Shown piece after piece: positions 7,781 to 15,579 of a DNA stretch of 32,813 bases (its first letter is position 1; each line of letters begins with the position of its first letter). The stretch spans positions 1 to 32,813 of the IMG/VR virus record IMGVR_UViG_3300008114_000252; one strand, 5' to 3'. The DNA is from a virus. Below the pieces are notes generated by a model. The model was not told where the DNA came from. It was given only the letters and a program-made list of their open reading frames with translations, and searched no databases. The position numbers and the translations under genes were made by a program.

Positions 7781-8460
7781 TACAGAGGCTTCTTACCGTG
7801 AGCCTTGCGGAAGACGCCGCGCTCCTTCGGAGTCACCTTGCCGTCCTTGTCGGTATCCATCGCAGCCTTGCGCTTCTGCGCAGCGGCACTGCCCTTCGCA
7901 ACATCGACAGTCTTCTCCTGAGGGTTCGGTGTGCCGTGACCCTTCGGGACGCCGGACAGGTCAATGTGACCGTCCTGATCGATGCCCAACTCCTGCATGA
8001 CGTCATGCACCTGCTGCATGGTCGTGCCCTTCTTGATGTAGATGTGCATCCAGTCAGTGTCCGAGGCGAGGGTGTACTGACCGCCAAGGTCAGTGGACCC
8101 GCCCCAGTTGAGGACCTTGTACTTCTTCAGCATGTCGCGCATCGTTGCGGACTTCTCGCCCTTCCACCAGGAGTAAGGGCCAGTGCCGAGGCGACCCTCA
8201 TGGGAGGCGTTGACATCCATGGCAACGCCACCAGAGTGGTCACTCCACGCGCTCGCAGCGCGTGCCTGACGGTAATCGTACGACTCGCACTCGTGAAGCG
8301 GCGCAATACGCTGGTTCCACTCCGAGGCGAAAGCGAGGAACAAGGGCATGTAGTCCTTGTTCCCGAGCATCTTGATGTTGGTGCCGGGGATCACCTTAGT
8401 GACCAACTTGGGGTCGTCCCAGCCGCTAAGGACAGGGAAACCGGACAGGGTAGTGGGCAT
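7780..8460 (-). CDS. Endolysin, M15 D,D- or L,D-peptidase, with EF-hand-like loop
   Basis: A 226-residue enzyme of peptidase family M15 (VanY / L-alanyl-D-glutamate type). The zinc motif SxHxxGxAxD is present as SDHSGGVAMD (H75, D82), and the second ligand as DWMH (H139), with D136 in the place of the usual catalytic Glu. It cuts peptide stems of peptidoglycan. After the catalytic part (to about 145) comes a linker and, at 202-213, DTDKDGKVTPKE, a perfect EF-hand calcium loop (D1-D3-D5-G6-x-V8-E12); a shorter DQDGH loop lies at 161. No signal peptide, so export depends on the holin just downstream. Calcium control is inferred only. Confidence 0.88.
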   Translation of the reverse strand: MPTTLSGFPVLSGWDDPKLVTKVIPGTNIKMLGNKDYMPLFLAFASEWNQRIAPLHECESYDYRQARAASAWSDHSGGVAMDVNASHEGRLGTGPYSWWKGEKSATMRDMLKKYKVLNWGGSTDLGGQYTLASDTDWMHIYIKKGTTMQQVHDVMQELGIDQDGHIDLSGVPKGHGTPNPQEKTVDVAKGSAAAQKRKAAMDTDKDGKVTPKERGVFRKAHGKKPL

Positions 8461-8495
8461 TGCTTCTCCTTACAGGGGGTTGGTGGTGCTAGGCA

Positions 8496-10742
8496 TCAGT
8501 TGATGCAGATGAAGTAGTTGACGCTGATGTTCTTCGGCTGTGTCTCAGTGTCACCGCCACCCCATGAAATGGTGTGAGTGTGATCGTCAACAGGATCAAT
8601 ACCAGCGTGCACCTGATTGCCGCCACCGGTTGCCTGGATGGTGGATACGTTCCCGTCTGCGTACTTGATGTCGCCAGAGAAGCCTCCGTTCCACCTACGG
8701 AACGGGTGGCGGTGACCGCCAGCCGCGTTCGTTGTGCTCGTGAACGGGTTGCGCGGGAGGCGAGTAGTGTCCTCGCGGTACGACAGGATCGCCCCACCGT
8801 TCCACGCCGGGTTATTCCCGTTGACGCCAGCCATCCGCAAGAATGAGCCCCGAAGGTCGGGCACATTCTGCGAGCCCGTGATCTGAGCGTACTTCGAGCC
8901 AGTGACGTTGCGACCATCAGCGAGAACCCATCGGGCCGCTTCCGCGCCCAACAGGTTCTTGAACTGAACCTCGGATAGCACTGAATGCTTGATATCACCG
9001 ACCTGACCGGCCTGGTTGGTGCTACCACCGCCTTGAGCGATCTCGACCCATGCCGCACCATCGAATCGGTAATCCTTACCGTCATCGAGGAACGTGTGCC
9101 GCTCGTTCTGTACGGGCTTGTGGACATGCCACGACACGACACCCGCAGAGTCATACGAGTACATGATGACGTCGCCAATAGCGACGTCCGCTCGGGATGG
9201 TGCACCGACGTTGAAGACAGCCGAAGCCACATACGCTCGACCAGCCACACGCTGCGACACGGTAGGTACAGCCGAGAGGCGCGAGTGGATGGGGGCCGTC
9301 TGAACGTTGATAGCCGAGACGGCTTCAACGTGACTATCGACGTACGACTTCTGTGCCCACGGTGGCGCCGAGGGCACCCACTTGCTCTTTGTCGCAGACC
9401 AGATCAGGACCATCCCGTCGGGCTTAGTTGCCACAGCCTTTTCGACGTCCTGAAGATCCTCTACCGTAATACCGGCCTCGTGAAGCGTGGCACCCGTGGC
9501 ATTACCAGTGCCACGGGCATTCTCTGCCCCATCGTCTCCCGTGAAGCGGTGGAAAGTCGCTCCAGTCAAGTCGAAGTAGATGTCGTCCGCGATAGGTGGG
9601 TAGGTGACAGGGTTGGGTGCGGTCGTGGTCTGCCAGTTACCGGCCATGGGTAGCCCCCGACCGATGTACATGATCGGCGAGTGGACCCCGTGAGGCGCCC
9701 ACTTGCCCTTGGAGAAGACAAGCGCCTGACCCGCCGTAGGTGGTTTAGTGCTTGTGTCAACATCCGCCAACACATCCAGGTTCACATCCTGCAACATGTA
9801 CCACTTGTTGGTCTCGTCCCATACGAGCATCATTCCACTGTTAAGAGTGCCGGGCCCGACGACATCGACAGCACTATTGACAGTGATATGTTCCGCGACC
9901 CAGGCAGAAGACGCAATGTCCCAAGTGAGAACCTGCTTATCCTCGGTGCCGTTGGGGACCGACTGGAAGTCGCCAGCGTCAATCCACTGACCGGAGTTCT
10001 CATTCCATGCGTACATGTGATGCGTGGAAGTGACGATGCGGACCTCGCCAGGCTGACCTGATGCTGGCAGGTCAGCGACAGTGGCAACAGAATGCCCCAT
10101 GTGTGCCGCAGAACCAGTCTGCTTAAACAGGCCCGAGTCCTTCCATGAGCCCGTAGCAGCATCCCACGAATGCACGTGACCAGAGTTGTTGACCAGGCGC
10201 ATCTCACCGGGAGTGCCGGTGGCGGGCAGATCCAGTGAGGTCGGAACAGGATCAGCAAAGAACGCAGCCGTGCCCTGAGGACCGATAGGTCCAGCAGGGC
10301 CGATAGGACCCGTAGGTCCAGCGATAGCACCCAAGTCCACGTACCCCGCTGGGGGTACGGGGCCAGGGGAAGCAGCACCAGACGAAGGGTCATAGATGTA
10401 CAGGTGACTTGTGTCCTGCGCCATGAACACCGTGAGATTCGCTGGCCCCGCAGGCAGTGACGCCGCATTAGAGACGACACCCGAGATCTTCATCGTCTCG
10501 CCAGCGTCACCCTTCGGTCCACGGAAAGGCCCACTGTCGACCCACGTGTTCGTGGCTCCACGCCAAGTCCACAAGTGCCCATCGTTGTTCGTGATGAACC
10601 CGTCACCAGGGTCACCCTTCGCGGGCAGTTTCGACGCGTCATCAATGAGGCCCCTGATGTTCAGGCCGGGGCCCGGCTTACCTTCCGGGCCGCTGAACGC
10701 GATCCACTGAGTGCCGTCCCAAACGTAGGCTGGCTTCGCCAT
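8496..10742 (-). CDS. Modular tail fibre with collar C terminus
   Basis: A 748-residue fibre. The first half has at least three copies of a ~50-residue module ending in W-x-x-x-x-x-x-W (for example HLWTWRGATNTWVDSG, HVHSWDAATGSWKDSG, HMYAWNENSGQWIDAG), each introduced by 'V-A-D/A-x-L-P-A-x-G', with short Gly-Pro collagen stretches between (GPTGPIGPAGPIGPQG). The end holds a tail-collar-type domain: ARWVLADGRNV, VPDLRGSFLRMAG, a DHTHTIS metal-type motif and ETQPKNISVNYFICIN. It likely forms a trimeric receptor-binding fibre. It abuts the collagen-like fibre gene (TAA directly followed by ATG) and shares modules with it, so they probably arose by duplication. Confidence 0.85.
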   Translation of the reverse strand: MAKPAYVWDGTQWIAFSGPEGKPGPGLNIRGLIDDASKLPAKGDPGDGFITNNDGHLWTWRGATNTWVDSGPFRGPKGDAGETMKISGVVSNAASLPAGPANLTVFMAQDTSHLYIYDPSSGAASPGPVPPAGYVDLGAIAGPTGPIGPAGPIGPQGTAAFFADPVPTSLDLPATGTPGEMRLVNNSGHVHSWDAATGSWKDSGLFKQTGSAAHMGHSVATVADLPASGQPGEVRIVTSTHHMYAWNENSGQWIDAGDFQSVPNGTEDKQVLTWDIASSAWVAEHITVNSAVDVVGPGTLNSGMMLVWDETNKWYMLQDVNLDVLADVDTSTKPPTAGQALVFSKGKWAPHGVHSPIMYIGRGLPMAGNWQTTTAPNPVTYPPIADDIYFDLTGATFHRFTGDDGAENARGTGNATGATLHEAGITVEDLQDVEKAVATKPDGMVLIWSATKSKWVPSAPPWAQKSYVDSHVEAVSAINVQTAPIHSRLSAVPTVSQRVAGRAYVASAVFNVGAPSRADVAIGDVIMYSYDSAGVVSWHVHKPVQNERHTFLDDGKDYRFDGAAWVEIAQGGGSTNQAGQVGDIKHSVLSEVQFKNLLGAEAARWVLADGRNVTGSKYAQITGSQNVPDLRGSFLRMAGVNGNNPAWNGGAILSYREDTTRLPRNPFTSTTNAAGGHRHPFRRWNGGFSGDIKYADGNVSTIQATGGGNQVHAGIDPVDDHTHTISWGGGDTETQPKNISVNYFICIN

Positions 10743-13403
10743 TTACTTCCCCTTCTCAAGCGCGTCAACACGCGCAACAAGGTCATCGATCTGATTCTGC
10801 TGACGTTGAGTCAGAGCCAACAGGGCAGCGATGACTGCCCTGTCTTCGTAGTTGTGGACGAGCCCACCATCAGTGAACACGACTGCAGCATCACCAAGTG
10901 CGGACTGCACGTTCTCTGCGATCAGGCCGTACACGTGCTTACCCGAGTTCGGGTCGTCAGCGCCAAGGTAGTCTGACTTGTACACGAACGTGACCGGGTT
11001 GAGGGCGAGAGCCGCATCCGCGCCGTCAGCCCCAACGGGGGTGATCTGCTCCTTGTAACGCTGCGATGAGGCAGACTTAGCCTTGACAACCTTGTTACCG
11101 CCAGCGAGAACCACGGGGTCACCAGTGGTGGAAGTTTGCGCAAATCCGGGCGCCTCAGTGTGACCGATAATGCGCACCGACTGGGTCTGCCCCGGCAAGA
11201 TCGCAAAATCGGAGTTGTTTGCCGTCAATGCCGTGGGACCCTTAGCCCCGAAATAGGTTGAGCCCTTAAGGCTGTTCGGGCCGTTGTCGGTTTCGAAAGA
11301 TCCGTGCATCTTGATCGTCTTGCCATTGCCGTCGATCTCCATGACCGGCGCCTTCAAGAAGCCGTCATTGATCTGGACCATTCCAGTCAGGACAACCTGA
11401 CTGGTGGAGTCCCAGTTACCCAGATAGAGGGCGCCGTGGGCTTTCGGGGAGACGAGGATGTTTGAGGCCGACGAGTGGATCTTCGTGTAGCCCGCCACCT
11501 CATGCGCGGTCATCTCAATGAAGTTGGCACCCTCCGACGAGCGGATGCTCTTGCCATCGGAGAAGTACAGGTCCCCGACCATCGTCTGTGCGTTGGCGTC
11601 AGTCTTGGAGACAAACTTGGTCGAGTCCACTGTGCCAGCCGGACCAGCGGGTCCGGCGGCACCTGCGGGCCCTGCAGGCCCGGCGGGTCCTGCCGGACCC
11701 GGAACGGTTGAGGCAGCCCCAGCGGGGCCAGTGGGCCCTGCAGGCCCGGTGGGGCCTGCAGGACCGGCGACACCTTGAGGCCCACGGAACGCGCCAGCAT
11801 CCACGAAAGCCGTCTTGTTAAACACGTGCAGGTTGTCGCCAATCATCCAGGCGTCACCGTGAGTGTTACCCGTGGCAGGCAGGTCAGCGACCGACGCCTT
11901 CACCCCGAGCACGTTCAATGCGGGACCTGTATCACCAGTATCACCCTTGTCCCCCTTGGCCCCTTGGGGGCCAGCGGGGCCAGCGTCTCCCTTAGCACCA
12001 GCATCGCCCTTCGGACCCTGAGGGCCAGCAGGGCCATCCGGACCAGCGGGGCCCGCATTGCCGCGAGGGAGAGTGAAGTCGAGGATGGCTGCGCCAGTGG
12101 AACCAGAGTTCACTACAGCGGCGTTAGCGCCCGCTGCACTGGTAGTGACCGTGCCGACAGTGACAGTGGCAGCAGGGCCAGTGACTGACTGGCCCTGCGG
12201 ACCAGTCGCACCAACATCACCCTTATCTCCCTTGTCTCCCTTGTCACCCTTAAGTCCCTGAGGCCCGGCAGGACCCTCAGGTCCTGTCGCGCCAGTAGCA
12301 CCAGGGTCACCCTTGGCTCCGGTGTCACCCTTAATGCCCTGGACTCCCTGGTCACCCTTCGGGCCTGTGGCCCCCGCGGGGCCAACCGTGCCAGTATCGC
12401 CCTTGTCTCCCTTGACACCCTGGATCCCCTGAATGCCTTGGTCGCCCTTCGTACCCTGCAGGCCAGTGTCACCTTTATCGCCCTTAAGACCCTGAGGCCC
12501 TTGGGGTCCGACGATCTTTCCGACGTCATTGAACTTCCCGCCACCCCACACGTACAGGTCGCCTGAGTCGAGGGCGATGTAGGCATCACCGTCAGTGTTA
12601 CCTGTAGTGGGTAGGGCGGAGGCGTCGGCGACGGAGCCCTTCACGTTAATGCCGGTGCCCTGGGGACCGATAGGTCCCTGCGAACCGGTGTCTCCCTTAT
12701 CGCCCTTATCGCCCTTGGCGCCAGTCAGACCGATATCACCCTTGGCCCCAGTGTCGCCCTTCGGGCCCTGAGGACCCGTCGCGCCAGTGTCACCCTTGAT
12801 GCCCTGCGGGCCGATAACACCCTGAGGCCCCTGATTGCCCTGATCACCTTTGTCGCCCTTAGTGCCAGTGAGTCCACGGTCACCCTGCAGACCCTGATCA
12901 CCCTTAGGACCTATAGGTCCCTGCAGGCCCGTGAGCCCAATGTCACCCTTGTCACCCTTGTCGCCCTTAGGGCCTTGGATGCCCTGAGGCCCAGTCAGAC
13001 CGATAGGACCCTGTGGGCCGATCGGTCCAGTGATCGCTGGGCCTGTGCCCATCGGCACCCAGCGAAGGCTGCCAGCATCCCAACGCTTAAGAATGTTCGC
13101 GATCGCATCGAACCACAGTTGACCATCGATCGGACCCACGGGAGCGTTCGCACTCGCGACCAGGTTGTACGAGATGAGCGAGTCATCCTCATCAACCCAG
13201 ATGTCGCCCTTCTCCAGCGGTGTCAACGTGTGACGCTGGAATGGCGCAGTCATCTGGTATTCGGCACCAGGCCCGGGAGGGCCAAGGGGACCGGGAGGGC
13301 CATCCTTACCAGGGTAGATCCTCTTGTGCACCACATCATCGATGAACTGCTCAAGGTCATTGTGAGCAGCGAGATGCCCGCGATCACCAGGGATATGCGT
13401 CAT
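10743..13403 (-). CDS. Collagen-like tail fibre with S74 intramolecular chaperone
   Basis: An 886-residue fibre. Gly-X-Y collagen-like blocks occupy about residues 126-251, 299-404, 449-493 and 541-591, rich in GDKGD and GPAGP. They are broken by non-collagen modules at about 252-298 and 494-540 (the same 'ALP-TGN-GDA' module as in the neighbouring fibre) and at 405-448 (VTVGTVTTSAAGANAAV, ending in LDFTLPRG, a module common in phage fibres). The C terminus (779-886) is a peptidase S74-type chaperone: SSQRYKEQI, NPVTFVY, HVYGLIAENVQ, NYEDRAVIAALLALTQ and a final coiled coil. These domains aid trimer folding and cut themselves off at the conserved serine. Its start overlaps the upstream stop as TAATG. 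Confidence 0.9.
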   Translation of the reverse strand: MTHIPGDRGHLAAHNDLEQFIDDVVHKRIYPGKDGPPGPLGPPGPGAEYQMTAPFQRHTLTPLEKGDIWVDEDDSLISYNLVASANAPVGPIDGQLWFDAIANILKRWDAGSLRWVPMGTGPAITGPIGPQGPIGLTGPQGIQGPKGDKGDKGDIGLTGLQGPIGPKGDQGLQGDRGLTGTKGDKGDQGNQGPQGVIGPQGIKGDTGATGPQGPKGDTGAKGDIGLTGAKGDKGDKGDTGSQGPIGPQGTGINVKGSVADASALPTTGNTDGDAYIALDSGDLYVWGGGKFNDVGKIVGPQGPQGLKGDKGDTGLQGTKGDQGIQGIQGVKGDKGDTGTVGPAGATGPKGDQGVQGIKGDTGAKGDPGATGATGPEGPAGPQGLKGDKGDKGDKGDVGATGPQGQSVTGPAATVTVGTVTTSAAGANAAVVNSGSTGAAILDFTLPRGNAGPAGPDGPAGPQGPKGDAGAKGDAGPAGPQGAKGDKGDTGDTGPALNVLGVKASVADLPATGNTHGDAWMIGDNLHVFNKTAFVDAGAFRGPQGVAGPAGPTGPAGPTGPAGAASTVPGPAGPAGPAGPAGAAGPAGPAGTVDSTKFVSKTDANAQTMVGDLYFSDGKSIRSSEGANFIEMTAHEVAGYTKIHSSASNILVSPKAHGALYLGNWDSTSQVVLTGMVQINDGFLKAPVMEIDGNGKTIKMHGSFETDNGPNSLKGSTYFGAKGPTALTANNSDFAILPGQTQSVRIIGHTEAPGFAQTSTTGDPVVLAGGNKVVKAKSASSQRYKEQITPVGADGADAALALNPVTFVYKSDYLGADDPNSGKHVYGLIAENVQSALGDAAVVFTDGGLVHNYEDRAVIAALLALTQRQQNQIDDLVARVDALEKGK
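11631..13028 (-). repeat. Collagen-like Gly-X-Y coding repeats
   Basis: Within the 886-residue fibre gene this stretch encodes four Gly-X-Y blocks separated by three globular modules. At the DNA level it is a field of degenerate 9-18-base repeats (plus-strand forms such as tcgcccttgtcacc), which invites recombination, expansion and contraction, and misassembly. Confidence 0.85.
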
Positions 13404-13762
13404 TACGGTCCTCCAAGAGGGGAATGGACTGGTTCAGGGAAGGTGGCTCTATCGAGTGGCACGTTGTCAATTGAAATGAAAACGTCATCCCACTGGTCGT
13501 CGTAGTCATCGATATACCTGACCGACCCCATGTCGGTCAGATCCAACTGGCGTACCAAGTCGTAGGTCACCCAGTTCTCCCTGGGCGTCCACACATACTC
13601 GGCACCCTCAAGGTCCTCGTCTGCAGGGAACTCGAAAGCCTCCCACTGCCCGTTCCGGCGAACGAGAGTGATCGACTCCCACCAGGCGGTCGTGAAATAG
13701 AGTGCCCACGGTAGCCCCAGTTTGGACCGGGTGCGCTGCAGATCTGGCTTGAACAGTGGCAT
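13403..13762 (-). CDS. Hypothetical virion-associated protein (119 aa)
   Basis: The frame is open upstream to 13942, but the ATG at 13762 with GGAGG just before it gives a sensible start and avoids the capsid gene. The 119-residue product is acidic and aromatic (TAWWESITLVRRNGQWEAF; SVRYIDDYDDQWDDVF), probably a beta-rich small domain. I recognise no family. It lies between the major capsid gene and the fibres, and its stop overlaps the fibre start as TAATG. It could be a head-completion or fibre-attachment protein; this is only position-based. Confidence 0.65.
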   Translation of the reverse strand: MPLFKPDLQRTRSKLGLPWALYFTTAWWESITLVRRNGQWEAFEFPADEDLEGAEYVWTPRENWVTYDLVRQLDLTDMGSVRYIDDYDDQWDDVFISIDNVPLDRATFPEPVHSPLGGP

Positions 13763-13790
13763 GCGGCCTCCATCATGTGGTTTCTGCCAG

Positions 13791-13829
13791 TGGCAAGGCC
13801 CACCACCTTGTGGGTGATGGGCCAAGCCA
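13791..13829 (-). terminator. Strong stem-loop after the major capsid gene
   Basis: GGCCCACCACC (13797-13807) pairs with GGTGATGGGCC (13813-13823), 11 positions with one mismatch and a 5-base loop, extended by TGGC/GCCA across a 2x2 internal loop. It lies about ten bases beyond the capsid stop codon on the minus strand. There is no U-run, so it is probably a partial terminator or an mRNA-stabilising 3' end that raises capsid output over the genes downstream. Confidence 0.5.
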
Positions 13830-13839
13830 AAGGAAGAAA

Positions 13840-14874
13840 TCAGTTCTTGAACTCGTCCTTGATGAGCGTGGCCTCGCCAGCGGAGGCAACAGCCACAACG
13901 CTCTCGGTGTTGTAGATGCCCCATCCGGCGCATCCGTACCATCCGAGACCGAACAGTCGGCCGAACTTATCGGTCGACGGCGTGATCACCGTCGAGAACT
14001 CACGGTTGATGGCCTCAAGAAGGCCATCCTTCCCGAGGAAGAACGTGATGTAGTTACCGTTCGCATCCTTGGGAACCCGAGTGGTCTCGATGAAGCGAAC
14101 ACCCTCGTACGTGCCGATGTCGCCCGAGAAGAGAACGCCGTTAGCGTTCTCCGTGTAGATGTGCGCGGGACGCCAGCCCGCAGCGTCCGTCTCCTCGCGC
14201 AGTTTCACTGCTGCGGCGGGGTGGATGAACGCAACGTACTGGTTGCCCTCGTACGGCATTGCAAGCGCGCTGCGCATGCCTGCAACGATGCGACGAATCG
14301 CAGCGGAGGTGAGGGGACCGGCAGCGGCAGCGGCGTCGCCAGCGGTGACGGCATTGCCAGCACCCGAAGCGACGTAGAACTTGTTAGGCGTGGTGAGCAG
14401 AACGTTCTCCACGATCTTGTCCACCGAGTTCGCCATGTTCTCGCCAACCTGGTACGCCTGCATCGGGTCGATCGACGCCCAGGAGAAGTCCCGCAGGCGA
14501 AGCGTGGTGACCGTAGCATTGCCGTACTCGTTCAGCGTGAAGGTCTTCTTGAGGATACCCTTCAGCGGCTTGTAATCCGGATCGGCGTACTCATCCAGCG
14601 GATTGATGGCAAGGTCAAGCGCATCCCGGTACTGGAACATGTCGAACGTGGAACCGGGGTACGCCAACTGCGCCGGACGCACCGTCGCGAAACGACGGTA
14701 GTACGGCTCAGCCTTCTGCTTGATGGCGATCAACTTGTCGAACGTAGCCTTGATCGCATCAGCAGCAAGAACACCGTCGCCGATACCCGCCTCAGCGCGG
14801 GTACCCGTGACGACGGGTCCGACCAGACTTGAAGCGTCGAACTTGACGTCCGACGTAGTGGCAGTGAATGCCAT
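13840..14874 (-). CDS. Major capsid protein, N4-gp56 family
   Basis: A 344-residue protein right after the scaffold gene. It carries the N4-gp56 pattern: an N-terminal arm, YYRRFATVRPAQLAYPGSTF, then the signature LNEYGNATVTTLRLRDFS, and NSVDKIVENVLL; the second half has YVAFIHPAAAVKLRE and a GVRFIETTRVP strand before the C-terminal GLGWYGCAGWG. These build the HK97 fold of the icosahedral shell. The family is common in short-tailed phages and many prophages. No N-terminal cleavage region or fused protease is evident, which fits assembly on the separate scaffold upstream. A stem-loop follows the gene. Confidence 0.85.
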   Translation of the reverse strand: MAFTATTSDVKFDASSLVGPVVTGTRAEAGIGDGVLAADAIKATFDKLIAIKQKAEPYYRRFATVRPAQLAYPGSTFDMFQYRDALDLAINPLDEYADPDYKPLKGILKKTFTLNEYGNATVTTLRLRDFSWASIDPMQAYQVGENMANSVDKIVENVLLTTPNKFYVASGAGNAVTAGDAAAAAGPLTSAAIRRIVAGMRSALAMPYEGNQYVAFIHPAAAVKLREETDAAGWRPAHIYTENANGVLFSGDIGTYEGVRFIETTRVPKDANGNYITFFLGKDGLLEAINREFSTVITPSTDKFGRLFGLGWYGCAGWGIYNTESVVAVASAGEATLIKDEFKN

Positions 14875-14894
14875 GTCGTTCCCTCCTTAAGGGA

Positions 14895-15356
14895 CTATTG
14901 GCCCTGCAGCAGGGTGAGCAGTTCGGTCTCCGATGATGCCGACTCGATGCGGCTCAGCAGATCGCTAGACACAGACTGTCCACCTGCCTCAGCGGCGCTC
15001 ATGCGCCGATGGGCCTGGATTGATGAATTGTCAGGAACAGAAGCCTGCTCCTGTTGGCCCTGAACGGGGCCACCGAATACGTCACCGTACTCGCTCAACC
15101 AATCAACAAGATTGTCTTCCGTTGGGTCAAGGTCGGAGGGGATGAACGCTGCAATCTTCGGGTTGTAACCCTTCGACTCCAGCACGGAAGCGACACTACG
15201 CTTCCGCTCACCAGCCTTGAGGCTGCTGTTCTCCTTCTCCAACTCCTTAGCAAACTTCGACATCTCGTCGATCTTTGCCCGCAACCTCTTAACAAGGTCC
15301 GATCCCTGAGCGTCCTCGAAATCGTCCATGTCGTAGATGCTGTCGTTCTGGGCCAT
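14895..15356 (-). CDS. Capsid scaffolding protein
   Basis: Start chosen at the ATG at 15356 because GGGAG stands just before it; the open frame reaches 15407. The 153-residue product is acidic and helical: a charged coiled coil at about residues 18-55 (KRLRAKIDEMSKFAKELEKE), a central AAFIPSDLDP-type segment common in phage scaffolds, a glutamine/serine-rich linker, and a C-terminal helix (DLLSRIESASSETELLTLL) of the sort that binds the capsid subunit. Its size, composition and position just before the major capsid gene fit an internal scaffold removed on maturation. No protease is present next to it. Confidence 0.75.
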   Translation of the reverse strand: MAQNDSIYDMDDFEDAQGSDLVKRLRAKIDEMSKFAKELEKENSSLKAGERKRSVASVLESKGYNPKIAAFIPSDLDPTEDNLVDWLSEYGDVFGGPVQGQQEQASVPDNSSIQAHRRMSAAEAGGQSVSSDLLSRIESASSETELLTLLQGQ

Positions 15357-15484
15357 ACCATCTCCCTTACTTGTCCCCCACATTGGAGGGTCGCCACGGC
15401 GCACCACAACACCGGGGTGTGTTGGGTGGATGTGTGACTGCCGGACTTATCCAAGCAACCGGGGCCGGTGGGTCCGGTGCTGAG

Positions 15485-15563
15485 TGGAGCGGCTGGGAAT
15501 CGAACCCAGGTCCAGTCCGTTGCCATCGTGTGGCTCTACGGTCTGTCGAAACCTTCCCGCCCC
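15485..15563 (-). ncRNA. tmRNA-like tRNA domain lacking the mRNA part (79 nt)
   Basis: On the minus strand, 79 nt fold as the tRNA-like domain of tmRNA. Acceptor: GGGGCGG (15563-15557) pairs fully with CCGCTCC (15492-15486), the third pair being G-U, the alanine identity pair, with A as discriminator. The D-loop region GAAGGTTTCGA (15556-15546) carries the tmRNA signature. The T arm CTGGG-TTCGATT-CCCAG (15509-15493) is preceded by GGAC, as in tmRNA. Where tmRNA has P2 leading into pseudoknots and tag, this has a closed helix: CAG/CTG, an A-A mismatch, CCGT/ACGG, internal loop AGA/A, GCCA/TGGC and loop CACGA. There is no tag frame. CCA is not encoded (ACTCA follows). It sits between two late genes and would be cut from the operon transcript. 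Other options: a degenerate tRNA or host-derived remnant. Confidence 0.75.
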
Positions 15564-15564
15564 A

Positions 15565-15579
15565 CGCGCCTACGGCGCG
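15565..15579 (-). other. GC triloop hairpin adjoining the 5' end of the small RNA
   Basis: CGCGCC (15565-15570) and GGCGCG (15574-15579) form a perfect six-pair stem with a three-base loop. It spans the stop codon of the 140-residue gene and ends one base before the 5' end of the tmRNA-like RNA, so it may mark or aid processing (for example by RNase P) or stall the ribosome-cleared upstream message. Confidence 0.45.

Noticed and set aside
7798-8517. 239-codon plus-strand ORF
   Set aside because: Antisense shadow of the endolysin gene, which has clear catalytic motifs on the other strand.
11631-13028. CRISPR-like or non-coding repeat array
   Set aside because: The repeats are in-frame Gly-X-Y codons of a fibre gene with variable unit length and no spacer structure.
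13756-14832. 358-codon plus-strand ORF
   Set aside because: Lies wholly antisense to the major capsid gene and its neighbour; it is a GC-rich shadow frame rich in Arg/Val without a ribosome site.
15485-15510. attP core made from a tRNA/tmRNA 3' end
   Set aside because: Attachment cores usually hold only the 3' part and lie near the integrase; here the 5' half is also present with full acceptor pairing, and the integrase is about 12 kb away. It could still recombine with host ssrA by homology, so this is not fully excluded.
15485-15563. Ordinary tRNA-Arg (anticodon ACG)
   Set aside because: A seven-base loop ACACGAT could be drawn, but it lacks the universal T before the anticodon, has only a three-pair stem, and there is no D stem; the D-loop and GGAC instead match tmRNA.
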